A stretch of 64,000 bases of DNA from Streptomyces qinglanensis. GTDB lineage: Bacteria > Actinomycetota > Actinomycetes > Streptomycetales > Streptomycetaceae. The DNA lies in assembly GCF_900111245.1 (NCBI RefSeq), contig NZ_FOGO01000010.1, forward strand, positions 62,001 through 126,000, read 5' to 3'. The notes under the pieces were generated by a model that saw only the letters and a list, made by a program, of their open reading frames with translations, was not told where the DNA came from and did no database searches. This document shows, piece by piece, positions 54,601 through 60,686 of the stretch. The number at the start of each line of letters is the position of its first letter. Within the stretch, counting starts at the first letter, position 1. The position numbers and the translations under genes were made by a program.

Positions 54601-56050
54601 CTGTGGCGAGTGTGCCGGCCACGTCCACCCGGCGCAGCCCGGGGCGGGCGGTCAGGTGGGCGCGCAGTGCGCGGGCCGCGGCGGCGAGGGCCGCGGGCGT
54701 CCGCGCGGACAGCGGGAAGGGCAGCGGCTCCGCGGGGTCCACGGCGTCCGCGGCGGGCCCGGGTCCGTCCCCGTCGTGCGCGGCGAGGACGACATGGCAG
54801 TTGGTGCCGCCCATGCCGAACGCGCTGACACCCGCCAGCAACGGCGCCTGGGGACGGGGCCAGTCCGCGGTCGTGGTCTGCACCCGCAGGCCGTGCGCGT
54901 CCAGCGGGAGCCGGTCGGGGGGCGCGGTGAAGTGCAGGCTGGCGGGCAGTTCCCGGTGGTGGAGCGCCAGCGCCGTCTTGACCAGTCCCGCGATCCCGGC
55001 GGCGCCCTCCAGGTGGCCGATGTTGGTCTTCACCGAGCCCACGGCCAGGGGTGTGGCGGAGCGGCCGGCGAAGACCTCGCCGAGCGCGTCCGCCTCGGCC
55101 GCGTCACCGGCCGGTGTCCCGGTGCCGTGCAGTTCCACGTACTGCACGTCCGCGGGGTCCGTCCCGGCGGCCCGGTGGGCGGCCCTGAGCAGTTCCCCCT
55201 GGGCCCGCGGGTCGGGCGCGGCCATCTCCTCGCCCGCGCCGTCGTGGTTGACCGCGGCGGCGCGGATCACGCAGTACACCCGGTCGCCGTCGGCGACCGC
55301 TGCGGCGAGCGGCTTGAGCACGACCAGTGCGCCGCCCTCGCCGCGGACGAACCCGTCGGCGTCCCGGTCGAAGACCCGGCAGCGGCCGCGCGGAGAGAGC
55401 ACTCCCAGGCGGGCTGCCGCCAGTTGGGTGTCCGGGGCCAGCGCCAGGTTCACCCCGCCGGCCAGCGCCAGTTCGCACTCCCCGGCGCGCAGGCTCGCAC
55501 ACGCCAGTTGGACCGAGACCAGCGAGGAGGACTGCCCGGTGTCCACGAGCAGGCTGGGGCCGCGCACCCCCAGGTGGTGCGAGATCCGGTTGGCGATCAC
55601 GCCGCGCTGCAGGCCGGTCATGGCGTGGTGGGACAGCCCCGCCGAGCCGTGCCGGGAGGCCAGCAGCGCGTAGTCGTCGGACAGCGAGCCGACGAACACG
55701 CCGACCGGCCGGTGGCGCAGTGCGCCGGGTACGACACCGGCGTCCTCCATCGCCTCCCAGGCCAGCTCCAGCGCCAGACGCTGCTGCGGGTCCATGGCCG
55801 CCGCCTCGCGGTCGGGGATCCCGAAGAAGTCCGCGTCGAACTCGTCGACGGAGTCCAGGAAGCCGCCCTCGTCCGGCAGCCCGGGCCCGGCCGGTACGGG
55901 CGCGGTGCGGCGGCGGGCCGACGGGCGCGCCACGCTGTCGGTTCCGGCCGCCAGGTTGTCCCAGAACTGCGTCGGGCCGTCGGCTCCGGGCACACGGCAC
56001 CCCACCCCGACGACCGCGATCGGGTCGACGGGTGCGTTCTCCCGCGTCAT
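48590..56050 (-). CDS. PKS A: starter PKS with KSQ-ACP loading module and cis-AT module M1
   Basis: 2,486 residues. ATG at 56050 overlaps the NOS stop (ATGA), with a perfect AGGAGG at 56065-56060. The loading module is a KS whose nucleophile is Gln (DTGQSSS, Gln173), i.e. a KSQ malonyl-ACP decarboxylase, joined through an AT-less linker to an ACP (GFDSMMGLEL). M1 follows: KS (DTACSSS, Cys870), full AT (GNSQGE, Ser1321; YASHS, the methylmalonyl-type signature), DH (HAVLDTVVLP; HPALLDAALH), KR (GGTGGLG; NYAAAN tyrosine; LED, B-type-like) and ACP (GCDSLIAVE). A C-terminal helix rich in Asp/Glu is a docking tail to PKS B. Predicted product of this protein: an acetate-started, alpha-methyl enoyl chain. 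Being directly coupled to NOS, it is the first enzyme of the line. Confidence 0.97.
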   Translation of the reverse strand: MTRENAPVDPIAVVGVGCRVPGADGPTQFWDNLAAGTDSVARPSARRRTAPVPAGPGLPDEGGFLDSVDEFDADFFGIPDREAAAMDPQQRLALELAWEAMEDAGVVPGALRHRPVGVFVGSLSDDYALLASRHGSAGLSHHAMTGLQRGVIANRISHHLGVRGPSLLVDTGQSSSLVSVQLACASLRAGECELALAGGVNLALAPDTQLAAARLGVLSPRGRCRVFDRDADGFVRGEGGALVVLKPLAAAVADGDRVYCVIRAAAVNHDGAGEEMAAPDPRAQGELLRAAHRAAGTDPADVQYVELHGTGTPAGDAAEADALGEVFAGRSATPLAVGSVKTNIGHLEGAAGIAGLVKTALALHHRELPASLHFTAPPDRLPLDAHGLRVQTTTADWPRPQAPLLAGVSAFGMGGTNCHVVLAAHDGDGPGPAADAVDPAEPLPFPLSARTPAALAAAARALRAHLTARPGLRRVDVAGTLATARTAHPCRALVLAHDRAALLAGLDELAGAADPVGAAVGDGAPAAASSVQECADRFLAGEQADWHAVFEQYAPVRVPLPGYPFQRRRHWPAGLGATVPEAEDAPAARPAPTRAAGAASGTQDPPLAAVLELAAGVLGAAVAPDIPFRDQGFDSMMGLELRDLVEERIGADLSVALLYDHPTPAALAEHLAGPPDQDPAAAAPATTGPTSGPAAAAADPAAPEEAADPVVVVGMGCRFPGGVENPEDLWRLLADRVDAITPPPGERGWQRMDVTGLRPGGFLTGIDRFDAEFFGISPREAAAMDPQQRLFLEVAWEAVERAGIVPGTLRATRTAVFAGATAQDYGARLHEQADAAGGFLLTGGTPSVLSGRLAYVLGLSGPALTVDTACSSSLAAVHLACRSLRTGESTLALAGGVTVMPLPGMFTEFARQGGLSADGRCRAFAAAADGTGWAEGAGAVVLERLSDARRNGHPVLAVVRGTALNSDGASNGLTAPSGLAQRQVIAAALADAGVLPHEVDAVEAHGTGTALGDPVEATALLAAYGTGRPAGRPLLLGSVKSNIGHTQAAAGLAGLIKMVLALRHGELPATLHAEEPSPHIDWASGGLELLTRAVPWPSADRPRRAGISSFGISGTNAHVVLEQPPGAEPSPPDPQQPGTRGPVVLALSGRTEQALRDQAARLHTELAARTDWRPADVAHSLLTTRTRFRQRAAVTGTGRDALLHGLTAVAGGTADPSVVLGTAAEDHRPVLVFGGQGAQWTGMGRELLDCAPHFAASIARCEQALAPHVDWSLTGVLRGDPGQPGLDRVDVVQPVLFATMVALAELWRAHGVEPAAVVGNSQGEIAAACTAGALSLDDAALIVARRSQALVALAGRGAMASVALPTDRVRALLSPWGERVSVAVRNGPGATTVSGEPDAVAEVVERCVADGVRAKLVAVDYASHSAQVAELEERLRTDLADVRPTAPRIPLMSTVDAAFVRDAALDSGYWYRNLRETVRFDEAVGALLDAGHRAFVEVSPHPVALSGIAECADEAAADVALVETLTRDEGGPERFLRSLAKADAHGLPVDWSETVRGTAVPLPTYPFQRESHWLPVPAGAGDLSAAGLESAAHPLLGAAVELADSGTLVLTGTLSVEEAPWLADHAVLDTVVLPGTGCLELVLCAARRAGCPAVTELILDQPVVLPAEGALTTQLVVAEPDAEGRRAVTVHTRADAEGAQWIRHATAVAAPDTAETPDAAAPFTAWPPPEATPVPVAGHYARLRSLGLDYGPVFRGLRSAWSRGGDLWLEVALPESPQGAPRGFGVHPALLDAALHGIWLRDGDEGTCRLPFSWTGVRLSTTAATTLRVRLASAGEDGAVSLAAWDEHGAPVLTVEALALRPVSPELLAADAGLYSPDWMRAAEPDTAPAAGAGEEAPVVLGAELPAEAPAVAVLTCPAGQDPAAAAARVLERVRAWTGDERFAASRLAVVTTGGDGELSDPGHAAVWGLMRSAQTEHPGRFLLLDTPEAAPDPARVAAALATGETQLRDREGRFETPVLRRSTAQQQPAPAPTLGGTALITGGTGGLGALVARELVTAHGVRRLLLLSRRGPHAPGATGLVAELASLGADAEAVACDAADREALARVLETVPDAYPLTTVVHAAGVLEDGLVSAMDADALHRVMRPKAAAAQALHELTAQLPSVTAFVLFSSVAGLLGTAGQANYAAANGALDALARTRHAAGLPATSIAWGLWSRRSGMTGQLDDTAVRRLAAAGIGELETDAGLRLFDAALRGSAPLVVAARLHGSGASGMLRGIAPARPRPAARREPVRSVTEELAELPAAQRRSRMVALVGAHTAAALGHGASHTVDPDTSFKALGCDSLIAVEVRNRLAAATGLRLPATVVFSHPTPAQLAGWLLGQLAPPADDAQPARPPEDAQRPAHAPAAAPDGTAAPGPTPAPAAADEPPRSEAEEITHILTDADVGELFALIDADPDPGPGEPAALDDSGALDGAVSTGRSPDGR
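48853..53935 (-). other. Module M1: KS-AT-DH-KR-ACP, the only intact in-line AT
   Basis: AT residues about 1225-1530 of PKS A: FGGQGAQWTGMG, GNSQGE (Ser codon 52088-52090) and YASHS. YASH at this position is the textbook methylmalonyl signature (HAFH for malonyl). DH and KR motifs are complete, so the module should yield an alpha-methyl, alpha,beta-unsaturated unit. This is module 1 of the chain. Confidence 0.9.
53998..56023 (-). other. Loading module: KSQ-ACP without AT
   Basis: Ketosynthase fold with Gln at the nucleophile (DTGQSSS, 55532-55534 is the Gln codon), histidine motifs ELHGTGT and NIGH intact, followed by a KS-AT linker-like stretch ending LPGYPFQRRRHWP and an ACP. KSQ domains decarboxylate ACP-bound malonyl or methylmalonyl units to make the starter. 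Cis-AT loading modules of this kind usually have their own AT; here it is absent, so the ACP must be charged in trans or by the M1 AT. Confidence 0.92.
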
Positions 56051-57363
56051 CCGGTGATCCCTCCTGGGTGGGGCTGACCGGCTGCCCTCTGCCGGTCAGC
56101 GCCGGGGGGCGGAGCGGGGTGCGGGCCGGGTGTCCGCTGCGGGCCGTCGGCGCGGCCGCCGGAGGCCGGAGCCTGCTCCTGGGTGACGGGGCAGGTCCGG
56201 TGCAGGTAGTTGGGGCGCAGATCGCCCTCGTCGTAGTAGCGGTGGAAGACGAGGGTGGCCGAGCCGGAGAGCGGCGGCACGATCCACGACCAGTCCGCCG
56301 GGCAGCTCCGGCCCGCCTCCTCCTCGCGCTCGACGTGGGTGAGGAAGCGCTTGGCCTCGGTGTGGTGGTCGGTGATCTTGACGCCGGCCCGGGCGAAGGA
56401 GTGCAGGACGGCGACGTTCAGCTCGACCATCGCCCGGTCCCGCCACAGCGAGGTGTCGGAACTGGTGTCCAGCGCCATCTTCGCCGCGACGACGGGCAGC
56501 ATGTCGTAGCGGTCGGTGTCCCCGAAGTTGCGGGCCCCGATCTCGGTTCCCATGTACCAGCCGTTGAAGGGCGCCGCCGGGTAGCGGATGCCGCCGATCT
56601 CCAGGTCCATGGCGGAGATCACGGGCACCGCGTGCCAGCGCAGCCCCAGCCCGGCGAACCAGGGGTACCGCGGGTGGGACAGCTCGACCTCCAGCACGGC
56701 CTCCGGCGGGAGTTCGAACACCTCGATCCCGTCCCGCGGGGTCTCGATGACCAGCGGCAGCACGTCGAACCGGGTGCCGGGGCCCCCGGGCCAGCCGTGC
56801 CGCAGTGCCAGTTCCGTCAGACCGGTGTTCATCGGGTCGCCGAGGACCGTGCCGTCCGGCTGCCGGTATCCGGCGTACCGGATGAGCTGCTCGTTGTGGA
56901 AGCGGGGTCCGGGTGCGTCGGGCCCGTCCGGCGCGAACACGGTGATGGTGGGCCGGATCCGGCCGCCGCCGCCCGCCTCGGTCAGATGCTTGACCGACTC
57001 GGCCGCGATGTCCGCCGCGTCCCGGGTGGCGCGCCGGTCGCGCACCCGCAGGCTGCGCCAGTACAGCCTGCCGATGCACCGATTGCTGTTGCGCCAGGCC
57101 ACCCGCGCCCCGAAGGCGAGTTCCGCCTGGGTGTGGGTGTAGGTGCCGGTGGCGTCCACCTCGGCGCGGATGTCGGCCATCCGCCGGGCGGCCGAACCGC
57201 CCTGCCCCTCGCCCTCGCTGTGGAAGAGGCCGACGAACCGCTCCGCTTCGTCCAGCAGCCGGGCGGTGTCCCGGGCGGACGAGGCGGACGGCGCCTCCGC
57301 CGCGAGCGGAGCGGCGCCGGTGGAGCGTTCGGCGGCACGCCGAAAGAGACTTTCACTGAGCAA
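56047..57363 (-). CDS. nos: Bacterial nitric oxide synthase, oxygenase domain only
   Basis: 438 residues, homologous along its length to bacterial NOS (Bacillus Nos and thaxtomin TxtD type), which oxidises L-arginine to citrulline and NO using heme and a reduced pterin or folate. Visible signatures: WRNSNRCIGRLYW with the heme thiolate Cys96; NGWYMGTEIGARN with the arginine-binding Glu274; WSWIVPPLSG near the C terminus at the pterin/dimer surface. There is no reductase domain, so it needs a partner reductase. The only start I find in frame is TTG at 57363, since an ATG at 57380 is in another frame; GGGGAAG lies just upstream with short spacing. A Pro-rich tail of about 40 residues extends beyond the usual fold and carries the PKS A ribosome site. 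In thaxtomin synthesis NOS feeds a P450 that nitrates tryptophan; here the neighbour is also a P450, and the stop overlaps a PKS start. Confidence 0.95.
   Translation of the reverse strand: MLSESLFRRAAERSTGAAPLAAEAPSASSARDTARLLDEAERFVGLFHSEGEGQGGSAARRMADIRAEVDATGTYTHTQAELAFGARVAWRNSNRCIGRLYWRSLRVRDRRATRDAADIAAESVKHLTEAGGGGRIRPTITVFAPDGPDAPGPRFHNEQLIRYAGYRQPDGTVLGDPMNTGLTELALRHGWPGGPGTRFDVLPLVIETPRDGIEVFELPPEAVLEVELSHPRYPWFAGLGLRWHAVPVISAMDLEIGGIRYPAAPFNGWYMGTEIGARNFGDTDRYDMLPVVAAKMALDTSSDTSLWRDRAMVELNVAVLHSFARAGVKITDHHTEAKRFLTHVEREEEAGRSCPADWSWIVPPLSGSATLVFHRYYDEGDLRPNYLHRTCPVTQEQAPASGGRADGPQRTPGPHPAPPPGADRQRAAGQPHPGGITG
56060..56065 (-). promoter_or_regulatory. Perfect Shine-Dalgarno site of PKS A
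   Basis: AGGAGG on the minus strand, 9 bases before the ATG at 56050, located within the last codons of NOS. It supports independent initiation of PKS A in addition to stop-start coupling. Confidence 0.8.
56073..56100 (-). promoter_or_regulatory. Strong hairpin at the NOS/PKS A junction
   Basis: GCTGACCGGC (56073-56082), an 8-base loop, then GCCGGTCAGC (56091-56100): a perfect 10-bp inverted repeat inside the NOS tail, ending 7 bases before the AGGAGG of PKS A in the transcript. No U-tract follows, so it is more likely a translational or RNA-stability element than a simple terminator. Confidence 0.6.
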
Positions 57364-57447
57364 GGCTTCCCCGTTCCCATGCCCCCGCTGTTCCCCGTCA
57401 GTGCGCCGCTCCCCGGGCCCTCGCTCGCGGCCGGCGGAGCGGCTCGC

Positions 57448-58665
57448 TCAGTGCAGCCGGATCGGCAGTGTGCTCAGGCCGCGGACCAGCAGGCTGTTGC
57501 GCCACTGGAGGGTCTCCGGCTCCCGGGCCAGGCTCAGGTCCGGGAAGCGGGCGAGCAGCCTGCTCAGCGCCACCTCGATCTCCACCCGGGAGAGCGGTGC
57601 GCCGAGGCAGTAGTGGATGCCGTGGCCGAAGGCGAGGCTGCCGCCCAGCGGCCGGGTGAAGTCCAGCCGGGCCGGTTCGGGGAACTTCTCCCCGTCGCGG
57701 TTGGCGGCGATCAGCGAGACCAGGACGAACTGGCCCTTGGGGATGGTGGTGCCGGCGACGGTCACGTCGGTGGCGGTGGAGCGCAGGGTGGCCACGTTGA
57801 CCGGGCCGTCGAACCGCAGCAGTTCGTCCACCGCGTTGGGCATCAGCGACGGGTCCGCCTTGAGTTCGGCGAGCTTGTCCGGGTTCTTCAGCAGCGCGAG
57901 CACGGCGTTGCCGACCATGCTGGCGGTGGTCTCGTAACCGGCGACGAACATCAGCGCGCAGGTCGAGACCAGTTCCCGGTCGCTGAGCCGGTCGCCGTCC
58001 TCGCGGGCGTTGATCAGCGCGGTGATCAGGTCGTCGGCCGGGTCGGCCCGCTTGGCCTCGATGACGTCGACCAGGTACTGGTCGACCCCGCGCACCGCCT
58101 CGTTCATCCGGGCCGGGTCGTTGGTGGTGAAGATCGTCTCGGTCCAGGTGCGGAAGGCGTCCTCGTCGGCCGGCGGGATCCCCAGCAGCCGGCAGGTGAC
58201 GGCCATCGACATCGGGAACGAGAGGGAGCGCAGCAGGTCGACCTCGCCCGCAGCGGAGAGCGAGTCCAGCAGGCCGTCGACGATCTGCTGGATCTCGGGG
58301 CGCAGCGCCTCGACCCGGCGGCGGGTGAACGCCTTGGCCGCCAGTTCACGCAGCCGCGTGTGGTCCGGCGGGTCGGCGAAGAGCATGTGCTTGGTGAGGA
58401 TGTCGGTGTATCCCTCGTGCGCCGACACCCCGGTGGTCTGCTGCGCGAAAATGTCCGGCACACCCGAGAAGTCCTTGGTGAACCGGGCGTCGGAGAGGGC
58501 CTCCTTGGCCTCCTCGTAGCGGGTGATCACCCAGACGTCGATACCGTCGGGGGTCCGCATCGCGTGGACGGGTCCTTCCACCCGGAGGCGGTCGTAGACC
58601 GCGTACGGATCCTGGAAGAACGACATGTCGAGGACTTCGCGGCCGGGCCCGGTCAAGGTCGTCAT
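57448..58665 (-). CDS. Cytochrome P450 (CYP107-like tailoring monooxygenase)
   Basis: 405 residues from ATG at 58665, chosen over an upstream in-frame start at 58689 because GGTGGAAG lies 3-10 bases before it and the sequence upstream is promoter-like. Complete class I bacterial P450: ADPPDHTRLR (C-helix, heme contact), AGYETT in the I-helix (Thr246/247, oxygen activation), ELLR K-helix pair (Glu281/Arg284), FGHGIHYCLG with the heme Cys353. It is soluble and needs ferredoxin and reductase, which are not encoded here. Overall it looks like a CYP107-family hydroxylase rather than TxtE, whose I-helix is atypical. Position immediately upstream of NOS nevertheless makes NO-dependent nitration a candidate reaction; ordinary hydroxylation or epoxidation of the polyketide is the main alternative. 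Confidence 0.93.
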   Translation of the reverse strand: MTTLTGPGREVLDMSFFQDPYAVYDRLRVEGPVHAMRTPDGIDVWVITRYEEAKEALSDARFTKDFSGVPDIFAQQTTGVSAHEGYTDILTKHMLFADPPDHTRLRELAAKAFTRRRVEALRPEIQQIVDGLLDSLSAAGEVDLLRSLSFPMSMAVTCRLLGIPPADEDAFRTWTETIFTTNDPARMNEAVRGVDQYLVDVIEAKRADPADDLITALINAREDGDRLSDRELVSTCALMFVAGYETTASMVGNAVLALLKNPDKLAELKADPSLMPNAVDELLRFDGPVNVATLRSTATDVTVAGTTIPKGQFVLVSLIAANRDGEKFPEPARLDFTRPLGGSLAFGHGIHYCLGAPLSRVEIEVALSRLLARFPDLSLAREPETLQWRNSLLVRGLSTLPIRLH

Positions 58666-58701
58666 ACGCTTCCACCTCTCCTGTCCCACAAGGGCGTCTC
58701 G

Positions 58702-58731
58702 AACCTATGGTCCTGAACCGGAACCTGCCAA
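58702..58731 (-). promoter_or_regulatory. Candidate promoter of the P450-NOS-PKS operon
   Basis: In the 75-base gap between regulator and P450, the minus strand has TTGGCA (58731-58726), an 18-base spacer and TAGGTT (58707-58702), close to the Streptomyces vegetative pattern TTGAC-N17/18-TAGRRT. The start codon lies 37 bases downstream. Three copies of GGTTC occur in and beside the spacer, possible half-sites for an activator. Confidence 0.5.
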
Positions 58732-58740
58732 TAACGAGAA

Positions 58741-60363
58741 TCAGTTACCCCCGCCCGCGGGCATGGCCGCCCGCTCGGAAGCCGCCGTCGACTCCGCGAG
58801 CGTGACCACGCGGGCGACCGCCACCCGGGAACCCACCCGCAGCTTGCGCAGGATCCGGCCGACGTGGACCTGGACGGTGTTCAGCTTGATGTCGAGCGCG
58901 CTGGCGATCTGCTGGTTCGAGCTGCCGCGCGCGATCAGCCGGGCCACCTGCAGCTCCCGCGGGGACAGGCACTCGATCGCCCCTGACCCCCGGCCCGTGT
59001 CGCCGACGGGGGCCGACCGTCCGGCCGCCCGCAGCAGCCGGACATTGTCCGCCGCGACCGGCGCGGCGCAGTGCCGGTAGAGCTCCTCCGACCGGGCCAG
59101 CGCCGACTGGGAAGCGCGGCGGCGCCCCTTCCGCCCGTGCGCCGCCCCGGCCATCAGGTACGCGGCGGCCAGCCCCAGCCGGGCCCGGTCGCGCTCGAAC
59201 GCCACGCACGCGGTGTCGGCCGCCCGCTGCGCGTCGTCCGGGTCGGAGCCGAGCACCGCCTCGGCGTAGGCGAGTTGGGCGTAGCCGTGGGCGCGGTCCA
59301 TGCCGCAGGCCAGCGCGCTGCCCATGGCCAGCCGGCTCCACTCGCGGGCCTCGCCGTACTGGTCGAGCGAGGAGTCCGCCGAGGCCAGCACCGCGTAGAC
59401 CCGGGCCCGGCCGACGACCGGGACCAGCGGCAGCCGCTTGCCGCCCACGGCCTCCAGCACCGTGTCCCGGCCGTCCCGCAGCGATCCCGTGCGCAGCATC
59501 GTCATCCCGATCAGTGCCAGCGCCGCGTTCTCGAACCGGCCGGGGAACGGGGTGACGGTCCGCGCCTGCTCGGCCAGTTCCCGGGCACGCTCGTTGTCGC
59601 CCGCCTCCAGCGCGATCTCGCTGAGCGCGATCAGCGCCGTCTCGACCAGGTCCGGGTGCCCGCGGGCCTCAGCGCCCCGGAGGGCGTGCAGGGTGTGCTG
59701 CTCGGCCTCGCCGAGCCTGCCGAGTTCGCGCAGTGTGGCGCCGTGCAGGACGCGGAGCAGGAGCGCGTGCCGCCACTCCTCCAGCGCCTCGGCCACCCGC
59801 ATGCCGCGGCGCTGGTGCGCCTCGGCCTCGGGGAGCCGCTGGAGCTGGCTCTCCACCCAGGACAGGTCGGTGAGTAAGGGCAGCAGCCGGCCGACGGCCG
59901 CGTCGTCGGTGCGGTCCAGGTGGGCGGCCACCCGGTCGGCGTGCACCCGGGCCGTGTACAGCCCGCCGGTCCAGCAGCCGGCCAGCGCCAGCGACATGCC
60001 CGCCTCGGCGACGGCACCGCGGTCACCGAAGGCGACCGCGCGCTCGAAAGCCTGTGCGGCGTAGTACTCCTGCCGCAGATGGTCGTTTTTCTGCAGATAG
60101 CACCTGCTCGCCTCCAGCAGAAGTGCCAGTGCGCCCGGATCGCAGGTACCGATCCTGGCCAGCTCCCCGTTGATCTCGGCGAGCCGGTGGTCCGGACCCG
60201 CGAGTTGCTCGTGCAGTACCGCGTCGAAGTCGGGAACGCCGTAGCCGGGAGCGCTGCGGTCGGGAATGCCGTGATCGGGAACACTGCGGTCGGGGACGTC
60301 GTGGTCGGGGACATCCTCCCGGCGGAAGGATCGCGCCATGGAGAAGGGTATGTACGCCTCCAT
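58741..60363 (-). CDS. LuxR-family transcriptional regulator with helical-repeat sensor region
   Basis: About 540 residues from the ATG at 60363. Start choice is uncertain: candidates also exist at 60339, 60396 and 60603, none with a strong ribosome site, and sequence above 60420 is AT-richer and promoter-like. The C-terminal ~60 residues are a LuxR/NarL helix-turn-helix (LSPRELQVARLIARGSSNQQ ... NTVQVHVGRILRKL). The large central region is Ala/Leu/Glu-rich alpha-helical with TPR-like repeats, as in LAL regulators, but no Walker A ATPase domain is present. The N terminus carries six imperfect copies of a V/I-P-D-x-x pentapeptide. It contains an in-frame TTA leucine codon at 59877-59875, so translation should depend on the bldA tRNA. 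Its place directly upstream of, and in the same direction as, the P450-NOS-PKS genes makes it the likely cluster activator. Confidence 0.9.
   Translation of the reverse strand: MEAYIPFSMARSFRREDVPDHDVPDRSVPDHGIPDRSAPGYGVPDFDAVLHEQLAGPDHRLAEINGELARIGTCDPGALALLLEASRCYLQKNDHLRQEYYAAQAFERAVAFGDRGAVAEAGMSLALAGCWTGGLYTARVHADRVAAHLDRTDDAAVGRLLPLLTDLSWVESQLQRLPEAEAHQRRGMRVAEALEEWRHALLLRVLHGATLRELGRLGEAEQHTLHALRGAEARGHPDLVETALIALSEIALEAGDNERARELAEQARTVTPFPGRFENAALALIGMTMLRTGSLRDGRDTVLEAVGGKRLPLVPVVGRARVYAVLASADSSLDQYGEAREWSRLAMGSALACGMDRAHGYAQLAYAEAVLGSDPDDAQRAADTACVAFERDRARLGLAAAYLMAGAAHGRKGRRRASQSALARSEELYRHCAAPVAADNVRLLRAAGRSAPVGDTGRGSGAIECLSPRELQVARLIARGSSNQQIASALDIKLNTVQVHVGRILRKLRVGSRVAVARVVTLAESTAASERAAMPAGGGN
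59875..59877 (-). promoter_or_regulatory. In-frame TTA leucine codon in the LuxR gene (bldA control)
   Basis: Plus-strand taa at 59875-59877 is a TTA codon in the regulator frame, within LLPLLTDLSW. TTA is read only by the developmentally controlled bldA tRNA in Streptomyces and is concentrated in pathway activators. I noticed no other in-frame TTA in the genes of this window. Confidence 0.85.
60222..60316. repeat. Imperfect 15-bp repeat in the LuxR N terminus
   Basis: Six diverged copies of a GGGAA/GACGCCGTGGTC-like unit encode V/I-P-D-x-x pentapeptides (VPDHD, VPDRS, VPDHG, IPDRS and so on) near the N terminus of the regulator. Confidence 0.75.
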
Positions 60364-60686
60364 AAGGGCATCTTCGACCAGGTTCGCGATGCACATGCAC
60401 CGGAGGGCCAGGAGTGTATCCCTGATCACATACCACTCGGTACGGGAACTTGAACTTCTGTATAGACCAAGCAAGTTGGTCCCGAGGTCTCCCGAGGTGA
60501 CAGCTCCCGGCAGGGAACCGGACCACGCCCCGCAGCACCCGGAGGCCGGTGCCCGGAGCACCTCCGGGAGCCGTTGACATGCCGGGCGGGCGCTTGTTTC
60601 CATGCGGCAGCGAGCACTGCCGGTCAGTCACCGGCCGGCGCGGGCGCTTCGGGCGCGCGTCGCCCCTCGCGGACGGGGGTGAGCAC
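60364..60686. promoter_or_regulatory. Divergent control region between regulator and phosphopantetheinyl transferase genes
   Basis: About 320 bases between the two chosen start codons, with the AT-richest stretch of the neighbourhood at 60421-60480. It holds the palindrome at 60466-60480 and repeated AACTTG-like words (CAAGTTG, AACTTGAACTTC). I see no convincing -35/-10 pair on either strand. Part of it may be coding if the regulator starts further upstream. Confidence 0.45.
60466..60480. promoter_or_regulatory. Putative operator palindrome
   Basis: ACCAA-GCAAG-TTGGT: perfect 5-base arms around a 5-base centre, in the AT-rich part of the divergent region upstream of the LuxR gene. Site-like, but short enough to occur by chance. 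Confidence 0.3.

Noticed and set aside
57448..58665. Direct assignment of the P450 as a TxtE orthologue
   Set aside because: Sequence signatures are those of ordinary CYP107-like enzymes; only gene context suggests nitration.
60364..60603. Longer N terminus of the LuxR regulator from 60603
   Set aside because: No ribosome site, and the added residues are not conserved-looking and cover the AT-rich region. It cannot be excluded, so the start is given as uncertain.
60549..60686. Longer N terminus of the phosphoesterase-PPTase
   Set aside because: The metallophosphoesterase motif begins right after the ATG at 60687, which has a ribosome site; the upstream part is Arg/Gly-rich and overlaps the divergent control region.
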